From Limnohabitans sp. (lineage in GTDB: Bacteria; Pseudomonadota; Gammaproteobacteria; Burkholderiales; Burkholderiaceae_C), in assembly GCA_021731425.1 (NCBI GenBank), contig JAKFXJ010000120.1, positions 1 to 6,987 of the forward strand: a stretch of DNA of 6,987 nucleotides, in the 5' to 3' direction. Both the position numbers and the translations under genes were made by a program. Positions 6,468-6,987 of this stretch are shown here, piece after piece. The notes beneath the pieces were generated by a model, which worked only from the letters and a program-made list of their open reading frames with translations, made no database searches and was not told the DNA's origin. Positions within the stretch are counted from its first letter, which is position 1; the number at the start of each line of letters is the position of its first letter.

Positions 6468-6533
6468 GTGGGTGTTGCCAAGTGCGTCAGACCTTCAAGC
6501 GCCGCTCAAAGTACCCGTTTGGAGCGCGGGCCA

Positions 6534-6987
6534 TCAGGGCCGGTTCAAGTCCAGCAGGTCCCGCTCGTAGGCCCGCAAGCGCCGCGCCACGCGTTGGCGT
6601 TGCTCGGATGTGGTGGTGTTGTGCAACTGTGCCAAGTTCTCGCAAGCGCGTTGTGACAGGGTCTGCACCACGGCGCGTTGCCCCGCATCGGGCGGCTGCA
6701 GCCAGCGCTGCCACACGCCCCGCAACTGCGCCTCGGCCTGTGCCTGTGTCATGTTGTTTTGTGCGATGCGCTGCAGGCTCGAGAGCAAATCCTGCTGGCG
6801 GCGCTGGCGGTCGCGCCGACCCCATTCGGCCGTCCAGGGGGATTGCGCCAACTGTGTCTTGATCAAGGCGATTTGGGTCGCATTCAGTTCGCCATAAAAC
6901 GAGTTGTAACGGCTGATGGCCTTCTCCAGGCGTCGCTCCATGCGGGCATCGGCATCGCCCTGCAGCCACTCCTTTTCCCACTCTTCG
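6534..6987 (-). CDS. Probable DUF6279-type lipoprotein, C-terminal part (start outside window)
   Basis: The reading frame is open from the right edge to the TGA at 6536-6534, giving 150 codons of an Arg/Gln/Leu-rich, helical, charged protein. Visible segments include a W-rich EEWEKEWLQGD start, RYNSFYGELNATQIALIKTQ, a SPWTAEWGRRDRQRRQQDLL block, and an ERDLLDLNRP end. From memory this pattern (YGxLxxxQ ... SP(W/F) ... RRQQDLL) matches the C-terminal half of DUF6279 lipoproteins of Beta- and Gammaproteobacteria, whose function is unknown. Any lipobox would lie outside the window. The internal ATG at 6941 is unlikely to be the start, because the frame runs on upstream in the same style. It converges on the MBL-fold gene with the terminator between them. 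The family name is a recalled match; that it is a real gene is firmer. Confidence 0.7.
   Translation of the reverse strand, partial: EEWEKEWLQGDADARMERRLEKAISRYNSFYGELNATQIALIKTQLAQSPWTAEWGRRDRQRRQQDLLSSLQRIAQNNMTQAQAEAQLRGVWQRWLQPPDAGQRAVVQTLSQRACENLAQLHNTTTSEQRQRVARRLRAYERDLLDLNRP

Noticed and set aside
5162..6481. A 439-codon open frame on the minus strand across the end of mutY and the whole MBL-fold gene
   Set aside because: It is antisense to two well-supported genes, ignores their boundaries, runs through the terminator, and its His/Gly/Val-rich translation has no recognisable domain. Long antisense frames are expected in GC-rich DNA.
6487..6981. A second minus-strand frame of 164 codons overlapping the right-edge gene
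   Set aside because: It is in another frame over the same DNA, has an Ala/Gly/Arg/Pro-rich translation without domain character, and starts inside the window. The frame ending at 6534 runs open to the edge and resembles a known family.
1..6987. Search by eye for CRISPR repeats, insertion sequence ends, toxin-antitoxin pairs, riboswitches and phage genes
   Set aside because: None seen. The genes are tightly packed and of uniform composition, with no direct repeats or inverted ends that would mark a mobile or defence system.

Overview
The window looks like an ordinary chromosomal housekeeping region of a high-GC betaproteobacterium. The best guess is a Comamonadaceae-type Burkholderiales. This rests on recalled protein families (the N-terminus of Prs, the MutM and MutY wording, a DUF6279-type lipoprotein) and on the gene order TPR protein - lolB - ispE - tRNA-Gln - prs. 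That order resembles the cluster known from beta- and gammaproteobacteria such as Pseudomonas. No mobile element, CRISPR array, phage gene or defence system was found.

Left part (about 1-3396, all on the minus strand). Read in transcription order this is a TPR-repeat protein with a signal peptide, lolB (outer-membrane lipoprotein receptor), ispE (MEP-pathway kinase), a tRNA-Gln(UUG), and the first 28 codons of prs (ribose-phosphate pyrophosphokinase), which is cut by the window edge. The TPR and lolB genes share an ATGA stop/start overlap. The other gaps are 42, 34 and 47 bp, so one transcript could cover the whole set. The cluster joins envelope biogenesis, isoprenoid precursor synthesis and nucleotide precursor synthesis.

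Centre (3397-5307). A 70-bp divergent intergenic region separates the TPR gene from mutM and mutY on the plus strand. These two overlap by 16 bp and encode the two glycosylases that deal with 8-oxoguanine. MutM removes 8-oxoG opposite C, and MutY removes A misincorporated opposite 8-oxoG. All key catalytic and metal-binding residues are visible in both.

Right part (5308-6987). After a 94-bp gap holding a small hairpin, a possible -10 box and a good ribosome binding site comes a plus-strand metallo-beta-lactamase (MBL) fold protein of 337 residues. It keeps one half of the usual di-metal site, but both second-site histidines are replaced by arginine and the HxHxDH aspartate by valine. Its gene ends at a strong, probably bidirectional, intrinsic terminator. 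A convergent minus-strand gene, probably a DUF6279-type lipoprotein, then runs off the right edge without its start.

The best candidate for something under-described is the MBL-fold protein with the rebuilt metal site. Everything else is conserved housekeeping content.
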